Part shown: positions 44,977 through 56,310 of the stretch, piece by piece | Layout: the number at the start of each line of letters is the position of its first letter | Position numbering within the stretch: the stretch's first letter is position 1 | Assembly (NCBI RefSeq): GCF_958298935.1 | Contig: NC_084930.1 | Coordinates: forward strand, 21,426,001-21,490,000 | Origin: Phragmites australis | Lineage: Eukaryota; Streptophyta; Magnoliopsida; Poales; Poaceae | Direction of reading: 5' to 3' | DNA length: 64,000 nucleotides | Program-made: the position numbers and the translations under genes | The notes under the pieces: generated by a model | Told to the model about the DNA's origin: nothing | What the model saw: the letters and a program-made list of their open reading frames with translations, nothing else | Databases searched by the model: none

Positions 44977-46977
44977 TCATTTGCAAACCAAGGTGTAGCA
45001 AATATCATTATTAGAAATTTCAGCAAGGTCACTTTTTAGTGCAAGCATAACACCACCCTTCAATTTTATGCCCTGTACCTTAGAACTAGGTGCAGACTTA
45101 TCCTTTTTAGGTGGGTAAAAAGAATTAGCAACTTGCTGATTTTCAGATTTAGTATCACGCAAATTAGCAGCTCGTTCTTTATCAGCTTGTACAATTTCAG
45201 CAGGGGTCATAGGAACCAAAGTAATTTTCTTTCCTTTATGCATAAAAGTATATGTATTACTTCTACCATGGTGTATAGCATCATTATCAAATTCCCAAGG
45301 TCGACCCAATAAAAGTGAGCAAGCTTCCATAGGTACCACATCACAGTCAACATAATCAGCATAGGAACCAATGGAAAAAGAAACTCTGCAAGTTTGTGTT
45401 ACCTTAGCTTTTCCAGCATCATTAAACCACTGAAGATTATATGGATGGGGGTGTTGGCGTGTGGTCAAGCCAAGCTTCTTGACCAAATCTGAACTCACCA
45501 AATTATTACAACTACCTCCATCGATGATGACACGTGCTCGTCGATTTTGGATGACGAAGAAAATCTGGAACAAGTTATGGCATTGCAGCTTCTCTGGTTG
45601 TTGTACCTTTGTGCTGAGCGCCCGCTGCACAATGATGCTCCTATAGGTCGCTGTGTCATCACTGCCCAAGATTTCGTTGCTCTCCTCAACAACTGGTTCT
45701 TCTTCTTCTTCAATGTCAGAGGCGCTGATGTACCCATCTTCCGTTGCAATGTATGCCCGCTGACTTGGGCAATCCTTCTCCACATGACCGAATCCATGGC
45801 AGCGACGGCATTGAATGCCAGAGGTGCGTCCCGTTGATGCAACAGAGGAAGCACTCTTGGAAGGTCCCTGCAAAACAGAATTTTTACCTGAGCCCGAAGG
45901 TCGTGTAGTGACAGGATTTGGTGCCGTAGCTGCTTGTTGCTTGCTCGCTGGTGAGGGAGCCCTGTAAGTGGATGGTTTGGACAGCCCAAATGATGGTCCT
46001 GTGCGCGGCGTGTATGTGGTGCTGGCCTTGTACTTGCCCTGCTGCTCACGGCCCTGCAACTCCTTCTCTGCAAGCATAGCAAACTGAAACAACTGGTTGA
46101 CATTGTTAAATTCTTTATAATCAATAATATCCTGGATTTCACGTCTCAAACCCGAATAAAATCGACAAATAGAATCTTCATTTCCCTCTACTATGCCACA
46201 ACGCATCAAGCCCTTTTGAAGCTCACCATAATAATCCTGCACAGATTTATCTCCCTGTTCTAAGCGCATCAATTTCTTACGCAAGTCTCTATGATAAGAT
46301 GGGGGAACAAATCTATCACGCATAGCAACCTTAAGCTCTTCCCATGTACGAGGTGTGGCACCATCTGCAGCTAAACCAGTCCACCAAATAATAGCAAAAT
46401 CTTTAAACTCACTAGTGGCTTGTCTAACTCTATGTTGTTCAGGTACTTGATGGGCACTAAATTTTTGCTCTACTGTCATCTCCCAATCAAGATATCCCTC
46501 AGCATCATAATATCCCGAAAAAGAAGGTATAGTAAATTTAACCTTAGCATAAGGATCTTCAGGAGCTCGATTATACATACCTCGATGGTGGTGGTGATGT
46601 GGAACGCCACCCATACCTGTGGTGTTAGTGCGAAGACGACGCCGTAATCTGTTTTGCAATGTCGCCGCTGGATCAACATTAACATCGTCATCATACAACT
46701 CATCACTGGTGTTGCTTCCATTCACATCTTCGTTGTGCACAGGACGGTTTTCCAAAGCATTTACCCTGTCGGTGAGCTCGGATAACCGTTTGTCCACCCG
46801 CTCAACCGCGTTTGCGAGTTTCATCTCAATTATCGCTTCAGTGACAGCCTTGATGACTGTCTCCCTCATCTCCTTCTGAGCATTGTCTACAACAGCTTGT
46901 AGCTGCTCTTGGCTGACACACTCCTTGAAGTCCTTTGGCGTTTTATCTCCTTCAACTGATATTGTGGAAACAAACAC
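44977..46977 (-). CDS. gag: CRM-like gag and protease
   Basis: About 630-666 residues. The first in-frame ATG is at 46869 (MRETVIKAVTEAI); the longer open frame upstream lacks an ATG. Coiled-coil-like N-terminus, then the gag core with KFTIPSFSGYYDAEGYLDWE, QVPEQHRVRQATSEFKDFAI and FVPPSYHRDLRKKLMRLEQG. A Ser/Thr/Pro-rich linker leads to the zinc knuckle CRRCHGFGHVEKDC (CX2CX4HX4C). The aspartic protease follows with IIDGGSCNNLVSSDL and LLLGRPWEFD; its active-site triplet is D-G-G instead of the usual D-T/S-G. It ends in TGA at 44979-44977, in the same frame as pol. Confidence 0.92.
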   Translation of the reverse strand: MFVSTISVEGDKTPKDFKECVSQEQLQAVVDNAQKEMRETVIKAVTEAIIEMKLANAVERVDKRLSELTDRVNALENRPVHNEDVNGSNTSDELYDDDVNVDPAATLQNRLRRRLRTNTTGMGGVPHHHHHRGMYNRAPEDPYAKVKFTIPSFSGYYDAEGYLDWEMTVEQKFSAHQVPEQHRVRQATSEFKDFAIIWWTGLAADGATPRTWEELKVAMRDRFVPPSYHRDLRKKLMRLEQGDKSVQDYYGELQKGLMRCGIVEGNEDSICRFYSGLRREIQDIIDYKEFNNVNQLFQFAMLAEKELQGREQQGKYKASTTYTPRTGPSFGLSKPSTYRAPSPASKQQAATAPNPVTTRPSGSGKNSVLQGPSKSASSVASTGRTSGIQCRRCHGFGHVEKDCPSQRAYIATEDGYISASDIEEEEEPVVEESNEILGSDDTATYRSIIVQRALSTKVQQPEKLQCHNLFQIFFVIQNRRARVIIDGGSCNNLVSSDLVKKLGLTTRQHPHPYNLQWFNDAGKAKVTQTCRVSFSIGSYADYVDCDVVPMEACSLLLGRPWEFDNDAIHHGRSNTYTFMHKGKKITLVPMTPAEIVQADKERAANLRDTKSENQQVANSFYPPKKDKSAPSSKVQGIKLKGGVMLALKSDLAEISNNDICYTLVCK

Positions 46978-48094
46978 AACAACAAACAGTGAAGGTTATC
47001 CCTAATAATCGTACTACAAAGATGGAGTGGTGCCTCTCAATCAAGATCAGCAAAGGTAGACACCTTACCAAGCTCTTACCAGGGTTCTTACCAGCAAAGC
47101 AAAGGATACCTGGAAGGCGTGCGAGCGATTGCAGGGATGCAAACCAGTGCTCTTCAGAATAATCTGTGGGGCTTGGAAGGCACAAAAAGAGAACAAATAT
47201 GTATATGTGGAACACAAATCAGAAACAGATAGTAATGCTGAATTATAGTCCCAAGTACTTGTTCTCGTTGCTGGCCTAAAGTGTTGCAAGTACCAAGTAT
47301 GTGTGTTAAACAAGGTGGAGAAACAAGTATGATGGATAGCAAGAGCAACAGAAACAAAGAACTAAACAGCACACGCTAACACAGCTCACTTTGCCCTTCT
47401 CTATGTGCTCCTCTAGATATTGTTCCTCTTTTGCCCCTCTCTTTTTTCTATTTTTTTGGGCTGTCGTTGTTTTTTTGGGAAAATTCGACTTTTTCTTTTT
47501 ATTTTTTTGATATTTTTGTTTCACTTAGGAGCACACAAGAGGGAACCACAGAAAATTTGAGCTTAAACAAGTGAAAGACGTGACCTGTAGAATTTTCTGA
47601 AGTTCAGCCGTAAAATGAGAAAAATATTTGGAAATTGAAAACTCAAACTTCGGAGGCGAATTTGGGAATTCTGATTTCGCCGAACCCGACGATGCGGGGA
47701 CGAACGGATCCGAAACGCTGTTTCGATGCGAAAAACTCTATGACTTTTCTGAAAACGGAGTTCGTATGCGAAAGTTATGCCCGATTTGAGAAACGACTCC
47801 GAATTAGAGGACAAAACGGGAAGAAAGTGGGGAAAATATGCGACGGAGGCTAGGGTTTGATGGAAACGGTGGGGGAAAACACACGAACTGGACTCTAACA
47901 CGACCTAACCAGCAACAAGACCTTGACCAGGACACAAACTCAACACGACGAACTCTGAAACTGAAATATGCAAAAGCTAAAGGCGCGGAAGGGTTGTAGG
48001 ACAGGAAAAAAAAAACGATATGGCAGTGGACTATGGAACGAAGGCGAAAACACTCGAAACTAAGGGTAGATATGAACTTGACGGTATACCTGAA
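46978..48094 (-). other. CRM-like element 5' leader
   Basis: About 1.1 kb between the primer site and the gag frame, with no supported ORF. It includes T-rich sequence near 47440-47520 (plus strand). An AG at the upstream edge of the gag frame could be a splice acceptor, but I cannot show an intron. Confidence 0.55.
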
Positions 48095-48107
48095 GCTCTG
48101 AATACCA
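48095..48107 (-). other. Primer binding site of the CRM-like element
   Basis: The minus strand reads TGGTATTCAGAGC two bases after the LTR. It is the initiator tRNA-Met complement TGGTATCAGAGC with one extra T. Confidence 0.82.
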
Positions 48108-48109
48108 CT

Positions 48110-49027
48110 TAATATGAACAAGGGTTCCCGATCTTCCGAAAGGTTCTGGTAACTCTCGATTTGGTGGAAACGAGACACAAGTCGATCCGGCTTCCGAACA
48201 ACACGATCCGAAACCCCGCAATCGCAGCACCACGTCTCCTCTGGTTATCAACCGGCGTTGCACGGTTGACCTCGCCAAGAAGGCTAAAATCCTTGCCTGC
48301 GAATCGAAGAACACAAGCAAGAACAAGGAAGAATGCAACCAAATTGCAGATAAATGATTAATCTCACGAGTTGGGGTCTCACAAACCGACGAAACGGCGA
48401 AACTGTTCTTGACAGAATAATCTAAGCAAAATCCAACCCTAATTAGGGCGGCGGCTACTGTATATAAAGGATTAGGGTCGGCCAAGGACCCCTGGATGTG
48501 TCCCTAATGGACTCCAACACGATACATGGCCCAACGGACCAAAAACGGTGACGCAGCACCGGGACAGATTCTGGACGCTGACTTGTTTCGACGTTTCCCG
48601 TTGACTCAGAAGGAATTTGGACCTCAAACCAACGCCATTGGTTTCCTTATGAAATTATCTTTCCAACCATATGTGAATCGTCGAAAACGGAGTCCGGATG
48701 CGTCCTGGACGTCCGTTTTACTGCTCGCTGGTCCTGGAGGTCGAGGCTGATTCGGACTCGAGTTGGACTGGACCTCCTGCTGTTGTTGGACGTCCTAGCT
48801 GCTCCTCCACGCCTCCAAGCCTTCCTCTATGTGTCTCCTTGTCCTCTCCATGATTCCTAACCAACACATAATCATTAGGTAGTAATCTATTCTCAAAATT
48901 ATATAAAGAGTTGCTTAGGAACGAGCTCACCTCTAAATTTAATTGTCGTGCGCGAGCTCTTGTGATTGGACCTTGAAAGTTCAATGGAGGATCATTGTAT
49001 GTATCCGAGGGAGTGATGTCCTCATCA
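48110..49027 (-). repeat. 5' LTR of the CRM-like element
   Basis: 918 bp, the same length as 41375-42292, with no gaps that I can see and about 11 substitutions. Confidence 0.93.
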
Positions 49028-49032
49028 CTGCC
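49028..49032. repeat. Target site duplication of the CRM-like element, right
   Basis: CTGCC, a copy of 41370-41374. Confidence 0.85.
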
Positions 49033-49924
49033 TCAATAGTGGCTGTGTCTAACGCTGTGAGTTTTACTTCTATGGTTGACCTCGTCCATATGGTATGTTT
49101 GCAAGATCTCCATGAGATGGCAACACCGCCAAGAGTGAATACATATCCACTTGTGGCCTTAATCTCATCAACATTGGATATCCAGTTTGAATCGCTATAA
49201 CCCTCCAATACTGATGGGTACCTAGTATAGTGAAGTTCATAATTCATAGTACCTAGTAGGTAGCGCATGACTCGCTCAACCACACGACAATGATCATCGC
49301 CTGGGTTAGAAGTAAACCAGCTTAATTTTCTCACTGCAAATGAGATATCAGGCCTTGTAACACTAGCTAGGTACATGAGCGATCCGATTATCTAGGAGTA
49401 TCTTAGTTTATCCCTAGCAATCCTTTTATTCTTTCAATGTATTAAGCTAGGATCATAAGGTGTTGGAGTGATCTTGTTGTCCATGTAGCTAAAGCGAGTC
49501 AAGATTTTTTTCACATAATGGGATTACAAAAGTGTAATCCCATTCTCACATTCGATCAACTTGATGTCTAAGATCACATCAGCCTCGCCCAGATCTTTCG
49601 AATCAAAATTTTGAGACAAATATAACTTAACCTCATTAATCACATCAAGATTTTTCCCAAAATTCAGTATGTCATCAACATACAGGCAAAAAATAACTTT
49701 CTCACCCCCACCATGGCGATAATGCACACTCTATCAGCTTCATTAACTATAAAGCCCACAGATGTTAAAGTTCTATTGAACTTCTCATGCCATTGCTTAG
49801 GAGCTTGTTTAAGACCATACAAATATTTCAAAAGCTTACATATCTTATCCACATGATATTCTACTACAAACCCATTAGGCTAGTCCATATAAATTTTCTT
49901 AACCAACTATGCATTAAGGAAAGT
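49033..49924 (-). pseudogene. Copia 2 reverse transcriptase and RNase H, partial
   Basis: RT: KICKLLKYLYGLKQAPKQWH (49852 on) and CLYVDDILNFGKNL (49727 on), where the catalytic YVDD is kept. RNase H: YLASVTRPDISFAVRKLSWF, MRYLLGTMNYELHY, DSNWISNVDEIKATSGYVF. It stops where the CRM-like element enters, after DTATIEA. Stops lie between the RT parts (e.g. near 49905 and 49885). Confidence 0.87.
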
Positions 49925-50241
49925 TATATATTTAAGGAGATCTAGTTCCTTTACAATGCACTGTATCTCAAGAGCCTGCTCAACTACAAAACATTTATCA
50001 TCCATCTTATAGTTATGATACTGCTCCATTATATAGAGTTCACTACCTGAACTGATGCACCAAATTTAGTATCGAGTGCATCCCACAACTTCTTTGCATC
50101 TTTTATGTGCATATACATGTCTTTTATGTGCAATACTAAAAATGCATCCAACAAAGAAGTGTTGGCATTCCCGAACACCTTTTGTTTTTCAGGAGTAAGG
50201 GTTCCTTCAGGTTTGTAAGACACAACCCAATAGATATTCAT
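49925..50241 (-). pseudogene. Copia 2 gag, partial
   Basis: MNIYWVVSYKPEGTLTPEKQ, then HIKDAKKLWDALDTKFGASV and VVEQALEIQCIVKELDLL, typical of the UBN2 gag in BARE/Angela/Tork-like Copia elements. After LDLLKYI the frame runs into FLNA..LVKKIYMD, which is RT. Everything from the rest of gag through integrase is deleted. Confidence 0.8.
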
Positions 50242-50370
50242 AGATGTAAACCAAAAAGTGACTTTGATATGTCATCTCTTAAAGTGCACATCGATAAATT
50301 GGTTCGGCCTCAGTGAATCGGCAAAACCAGTCGTTGTTAAACCAAAGTGCCTAAAATAAGGTTTACTAAT

Positions 50371-51248
50371 TGTTGAAAAATACATACTTTTAGGTTTAAT
50401 TTAATTCTTAGATAAATCATGAACAAGAAGTGATATATCATGTAATAGAACTCGTCATGTCTAATATACTCCATAACATGAATGGCAGAGCAGTACTCAA
50501 CATGATTAAAATAAGATTAATCATAGCGAACATACCGATAAGTAGCGAGCAATGCCAAAGACCCCGTAATGATGATGTCTGGTGACGATGAACAGTTGAT
50601 GGCGATGAGGAAGCGGATCACAAGCAGTTGCGCAGAGCACTTCCCACAAACCTTATTTGCCCTCTCCCAGTGCAGGATCCCAAGAGCGATGGGTTCTAGA
50701 GACCTACTCTCCCGTTCCTCGGTGCACGTCGATGTAGCGGGATGGAGCAGATCGACTATATGTGGTGACCAGCAGAGAAAGAGGCAAAATCCTAGCATGA
50801 TGTATTCTTATTTAGTGGTAGTGGCTGACAGGTATATATAGAGAGAACCAATCCACATAGATGTGCCACCATTTGTTTCATTATATATAACCATGTTAAC
50901 CATTTTCCCATAAAAAAGAATAAAACTGCAAAAGAAGGCCGCACCAGCACCAGCAATTGTATCTGGTTTGAGTGGATCATTCACGCAGGTGTCGTACGCC
51001 CGTGCCCTTTGCCCTGGCCCGGATCCAGCCCGACAAGGTGAGGCGAGCGAGCACATGCATGTGTTCTCATAGTCCTCGTATCCACACATGCTAGGTGGGT
51101 GGAGGAGACAACTCGTTTTAAGTTGGTCTCTCTCCACCTATACTAGCAAGATGGGACTAAAGAACTACAACCTCCTCTCACATGTTGGATCTTTGTGATT
51201 TATTTAGAATTACATAAATATAATGGGCAAAGCCTATATATTCAAACA
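50371..51248 (-). repeat. 5' LTR of Copia 2
   Basis: 878 bp, partner of 39614-40527. Plus-strand TGTTGAAAAATAC to TTCAAACA. The usual primer site next to it (50370 downward) is not recognisable, so that part is decayed. Confidence 0.85.
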
Positions 51249-51468
51249 ATTATGCATTACACTCTAAAGTTTGCCATGGCCAGAGTGGATGACATGAGAA
51301 CATATATATCATGTGCTGCAAGACAAGAGAGTGTTCCAAGGCTCCCATTCCAACTGATAAAAGAAGACGGATGTATTAACAATTTCATTGTTACCTTAAT
51401 TGTATCAATGAAAACCTTCCCCTTTAAAAATGGCATAGTGATTTTGGGTGTTGATGTGTATTCAGTTT

Positions 51469-53582
51469 GAATATGACTTCTTATGAGTTGCGCTTTGGGA
51501 GAAAGTCGAAGGTTTCTCATTTGAGAGTTTTTGGATGTCGTTGTTACATCCTAAAGCGTGAAAATCTTGACAAGTTCGAGTTGCATTATTTTGATGGGAT
51601 TTTCTTGGGTTATTCACTTCATGGTCATTCTTACATGGTTTACCATTATAAAGTTCTGTGATGTGACTTTTGAGGAATCAATCCCTTGTGCTAGCCTTGT
51701 TCTTAAGTGTGCAGGTGATCAAGAGATGAGTGAAAGCATCTTTGTAGATGGCAATCTTCCAACTCTTGGTGATTATAAGGATGATCTACTACTTTCTGCT
51801 ATCACATCTGTTTCAAAGCTAGCTCCTACTTCTTCTACACTGGCAGAGGGTCCTGCAGCCTCTACTTCCACTTCAACTGCTTTCGAGTCTGCACCAGCAG
51901 TATTTCAGCGGGAGATCGTCTCACAACACGATGCTCCTCAACACATTCAGTAGAGACATCCTCAACAGCTAATGATCGGTGACCTTAGTGAAAGGGTAAC
52001 AAGGTCCAAATCTCCTCAATATGCTCATTTAACTAATTGTGCATTTGTTGCTTCTTTTAAGCCCCATGATGTTGGACACGCTCTTTCTGATTCAAATTGG
52101 GTCAATGTCTTGCATGAAGAACTAGAAAAGTTTGAGATAAATCAAGTTCTGGTCCTTGTAGAACCGCCGCCAAATATTCATACCATAGGCACAAAATGGG
52201 TCTTTAAGAACAAACAGGGGGAGGATGAGTCTGTAGCTAAAAACAAAACTACATTTGCGCAAAATGTATACAACTTGTGGCCCAGGGTTTCACTGAAATA
52301 GAAAAGATAGACTTTGAAAAGACATTTGCGTAAGTAGCTAAACTAGAAGCCATTAGGGTCCTTCTTACATTTTTGGCATCCAAGGGTTTCAAGTTGTATC
52401 AAATGGATGTCAAGAGTGCTTTCCTAAATTAGTTCATCGAGAAAGAGGTCTATATCAAACAACGTCTGGTTTTGAGCACCCAAAATATCCACATAGTGTA
52501 TACAAACTTTAGAAGGCTTTGTATGGGCTTAAGCTTCTCTAGGACTTGGTATGAAGGCTCAAGTACTTCTTGTTAGAGCATGGTTATGTGATGGAGGTGG
52601 ATAAAACTTTGTTTACATTTAAGCATGACAATAATATACGTGGATGGTATCATTTTTTGTGGCTCTTTTGGTGCTCTTGTGGCCAAGTTTGTAGACACTA
52701 TGAGTAGGGAATTTAAGATGTCAAGAATGGGCAGGCTCAACTTCTTCCTTGGACTTCAAATCTAGTAATGTAAGCAAGGCACATTCATCAACCAGGCGTA
52801 GTACACCAAGGATTAGTTGAAGAAGTTCGACATGAGTGATGCGAAGCCCTTGGCGACAGTGATGGCTACCTCGACTGTGCTTGATCTAGATGAAGATGGC
52901 AAGGTGATAGACCAACGGGAGTACATGATCATGATAGGCTCCCTCCTGTAGTGACGGTGACAAGACCCGACATCCACTTAGTCGTACGCTTGTGTTTCCA
53001 AGCTTCACCAAGGACATCTCATCACCAAGCGGTGAAGCACATATTGAGGTATCTCAAACACACCCTTGAGTATGGTCTTTGATTTTATGTATCTTCTTTG
53101 CTTTGTCTTTGAGGTTTTTTAGATGCTGACTTTTCTTGTTGTAGAATTGATAGGAAAAGTACCACCAGTACTTGTCATTTCTTTGGTACCTCTCTTGTTT
53201 GTTGGTCTTCTCACAAGCAGTGTAGTGTTATGCAGTCAACTGCTGAAGCTGAATATGTTACTGCCGCTAGCTATTATTCTCAGATTTTGTGGATGATTGC
53301 CACTTTGAGAGATTTTGGGTTAGACTTCAAGAGTGTGCAACTTTTGTGTGGAAACACTAATGCCATAAGCTTAGTCAATAACCCGATCCAACACTCCAGA
53401 ACCAAACACATAAATGTAAGATTCCACTTCTTGCGAGAACATAATGAGAAGGGAGATATTGACTTTTGATACATAGATACCTAATATCAGCTTGCCAACA
53501 TTTTTACCAAACCTCTAGATGCAACTAAGTTTGATTTTTTTAGGGGAGAGCATGGAGTGTGTCATCCTTATGGCATTGTATG
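51469..53582 (+). pseudogene. Copia 3 integrase end, reverse transcriptase and RNase H, broken
   Basis: Integrase C-terminal part: VSHLRVFGCRCYILKRENLD (51510 on). A serine/threonine-rich linker (51700-51950) is followed by the RT start WVNVLHEELEKFEINQVLVL and GTKWVFKNKQGED (52100-52230). From 52260 the RT is full of stops; FKLYQMDVKSAFLN can still be read near 52390 and FFLGLQI near 52750. RNase H: STAEAEYVTAASYYSQILWM and RTKHINVRFHFLREH (53233-53469), ending QLANIFTKPLDATKFDFFRG. The RT catalytic box is damaged (near 52635, IIYVDGIIF). Confidence 0.85.
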
Positions 53583-54661
53583 AGGGGAGTTGCCATTACA
53601 CATACTCCATCTTACTTTCGTTGCATTTGCATTGCATAACATCCTATAACATAATCATACTAGTTGAGCTTTGACTTGTATGTCTTTAGCATTTTCTATT
53701 GCTAATCTTGAATTTGGACTGAGTTGAGTAGTTGTGCGGAGCAAGCTTTTAAACTTAGGCTCCTCTTGATGCTTTAACACATTTAAAGAAAGCTAACTTT
53801 CCTAAAGATGAAATTTGGCAATTTCATAAATCATGTAGATTATGAAATGCTACATTCTTGATCACAATGTTCGTAATTACTTTGGCTTAGTCAATACTTG
53901 TGTTAAGGCTACTATGATAAATATCTTGCTCTAAACTTCTTTGTTCAAGAATGTGGATTAGGGAATATTGCACTATATTTTCTATTTTTGTCAAACATGT
54001 GTTCCTTATGTCGCAAAGACACTATTTGACATGATCTTGTGAAAAACTTGATAATTTGTGCAATTTGAATAATCATGAGCAATCAAGTTTCTTGTGTTAA
54101 TATGTGATCCAATACAGTTGTCTTGAATCATTGATGTGTTTGTTGTACCTAGTTGTGCGACACTTTGCTTGGATAATAGGCAACTTGAGGATAAAATAAA
54201 TTACAAAGAATTGTGCCTAAATGCTCAATCTTTTTAACACTTGATCTAACTCAATCTTTTTAATCACTTGATCTAACTGAGTCTTGGTTTCATATGTGAG
54301 TATTTGTAAAACTTACTATCATGAATGCTTGTTTGCCTAGTTCAAGATTGAAATTTGCTAGTTCTTGATGTTTCTCTTACCTTAGCACGAGTTGGATGCT
54401 TATGCGGTGGTCGTGTTTACCATGATTCGGCTATGTAAACTTAAATGCACCAACAATTCTTTAGGTTTAGGTTGTATAGCTTCATGTTATTGTGACACTG
54501 TATCTTTTTGAGTCTTTGTGCGATTGTGAGCTCCACATTCTACTCTTTATAGCGCTTTGACACTTCTAGTATTTTCAAATGCTTTGTGGTATCCTTGTGA
54601 AAGCGCATTAGGATTGCATGTTCATGCATTGCATGGTGCTTTATCCTTGATGTTTGCATTG
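53583..54661 (+). other. Copia 3 non-coding 3' internal region
   Basis: AT-rich, without supported ORFs. It lies between the RNase H end and the putative purine tract, as in Copia elements with a long 3' internal region. Confidence 0.45.
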
Positions 54662-56310
54662 CCAAAGGGGGAGAAAATATGCACTAAATTACAAAGAAAA
54701 TCTTGCACAATGAAAACTGTGCATTCATTATCTGGTGAGGATATACACGCCGAATGGTCTGACGATTGGATCTGTGAACACTGAATACCTTACCGGAGTA
54801 TTTGTTCCAGAGAGGTTGTGAACTGACTTGGCTAGTGGGTTGCACTCACCAGATGGTCTGGGGAAGGAGGAGTGTACACCAGATGCTTCGCTGGAGGATT
54901 TTCAAGGAGTTTTCACTAGAGTCAAAATTACAAGTGTCGGATGTTTCGGTGATCAGAGGGCAATGCACGTTAGATCATTGGGCCTTCACAATTCTTTTGA
55001 GATGAGCTTTTCGACTGAGGATTTTAATCTTGACTAATCTATGATGAAATTGGAGATATGTTTGTGCTTATCTTATGATGTGGAGGTGATGGATGCAACT
55101 TGGCAGTCGATGGCAAGATGATTGGGGCTAAGTGGGATGCTTAGTGCCGAACGATCAAGGAGGCAGGGCACAGTCAAGGGTGATCCTAGCAGTACACGTG
55201 GAGATCAAGAAAAGTGTAAGAAGGAAGATGAAGATAACATGTTGATAAAGTCAAGTAAAAGGGATGTTGGTGCAAGTGACAAGGTGGCCTGAGGGATCAG
55301 GAGCAGAAGAGACTTGCCGGCGATCAAGATCGCAAGATGTAGTACACCTATCAACATCGGGATGCTTGCTTAAGGTATAAGCAAGTGGCGGTGAGTCACG
55401 CTTTGTGAAGCGTGCAAGACAGTTTTGCGGTTTGCCCTCAAAACCGTGGAAGGATGGAGTGCATATGGCATCAACGTGAAGCTAAATCATGAAGGTTCCA
55501 TGATCGTCCGATGAATGAGGAAAAAGATAGATGAAAATATCCTCGGTGGTAGGTATGAATGTATTAAAAGAGAAAGGTATTTTTGGAACAATCTAGAAAA
55601 CTTAGGGGTCAAGGAATCCATACTATAAATAGAAGGGGAGGGCTAGTTTAGCCCTTTGAGCCAGCTACTTGTGTGTTGTGTGCTAGGGTGTTAGAAGGGA
55701 GAGAGTAGTGTTTAGTCTATGTGTTAGGTGAGAGCTTTGTGTATCCAAAAAATTGTGTAATCTACCTAAAATAGGGTTGTCCTTTGCAGGTAATGAAGAT
55801 CATATTGCCTCTTATGTTTGTATTCATCTCCTTCTAGTTTTTCTCTGTTGGCTCCGTTACTTTGTCATGAGTTTTTAGTTCTTCATTGTGATTTTTATTT
55901 TGCTTGAGAGCTGAAATTTTCATTCACCTCGAAGTTGTTCTTCTTGTTGGTAGAGGTATAAAATTCAAATATAAATTGGTCTTAAATCTCCTTTGCCTCT
56001 AGATCTATCAACTAGAAGAATTTCTTCACCGGTGTTCATTTCCTTGATCTAAGTGTTCCTTTTTCAAGTTGCTATCTGATTGTGGTTATGACTCTTAGAA
56101 TGGTGTTCTATGGAACCTAGGGTTCAATTCCATCCATGAGAGCCTTGTTTTTTTGGGAGATTTTCATTGTGAATTGTTTCTCCTTGTGTTGCTTCCACTC
56201 TTAGTTTTGATGTGCGTATGGTGAAAGATTAGGAAGAGGCGCGCCATCCAAGAATTTGGTAAGGTGACTATTCACCCCATCTAGTCGTCATTCTTAGTCT
56301 TGCTTGGTGA
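54662..56310 (+). repeat. Putative Copia 3 purine tract and 3' LTR
   Basis: GGGGGAGAAAATA near 54667 is followed by TGCACTAAATTAC, a possible LTR start. The region holds dyads such as CCAGATGGTCTGG (54849-54861) and a TATA box at 55624, and closes near 56270-56310 with a typical Copia LTR-end string. Without a second copy the borders are tentative. Confidence 0.5.
55624..55631 (+). promoter_or_regulatory. TATA box in the putative Copia 3 LTR
   Basis: ACTATAAATAGAAGGGG, downstream of the dyad-containing part, in the position of a U3 promoter. Confidence 0.5.

Larger units (their letters stand above)
41375..49027 (-). mobile_element. Ty3/Gypsy element, CRM (centromeric) type, near intact
   Basis: 7653 bp with two 918-bp LTRs and a CTGCC target duplication, inserted into Copia 2 RNase H. 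The minus-strand order is 5' LTR, primer site for initiator tRNA-Met, about 1.1 kb leader, gag-protease ORF, pol ORF (RT, RNase H, integrase), purine tract, 3' LTR. CRM features: LTR start TGATGAGGACATC; initiator tRNA-Met primer; pol reading through the purine tract and about 310 bp into the 3' LTR; and a C-terminal [17 protein letters not shown] segment. CRM assignment rests on remembered family traits and needs RT phylogeny. The two LTRs differ at about 11 sites by my hand count, so the insertion is young. Confidence 0.9.
39614..51248 (-). mobile_element. Copia LTR retrotransposon 2, internally deleted, hosting the CRM-like element
   Basis: About 900-bp LTRs (39614-40527 and 50371-51248) surround a decayed Copia interior: gag (50241 to about 49925), RT (49920-49524), and RNase H in two parts (49376-49033 and 41369-41152) split by the Gypsy element at 41375-49027. 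Protease and integrase are missing because gag is joined directly to RT. The purine tract lies next to the left LTR, so the element runs on the minus strand. It begins about 100 bp beyond the last exon of MATE copy B. The flanks do not show a matching 5-bp duplication, so one end may be rearranged. Confidence 0.85.
51249..56310 (+). mobile_element. Copia element 3, decayed 3' half
   Basis: Coding remnants from the end of integrase through RNase H (51469-53582) are followed by a purine-rich CCAAAGGGGGAGAAA near 54662 and an LTR-like region to about 56310, with a TATA box and a terminal ATTCACCCCATCTAGTCGTC string. The 5' half is missing. Adjacent sequence at 51249-51468 is unassigned. Confidence 0.72.

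Noticed and set aside
45495..46142. 215-residue minus-strand frame inside the CRM-like gag
   Set aside because: It is an alternative-frame shadow of the gag frame, which has the zinc knuckle and protease motifs.
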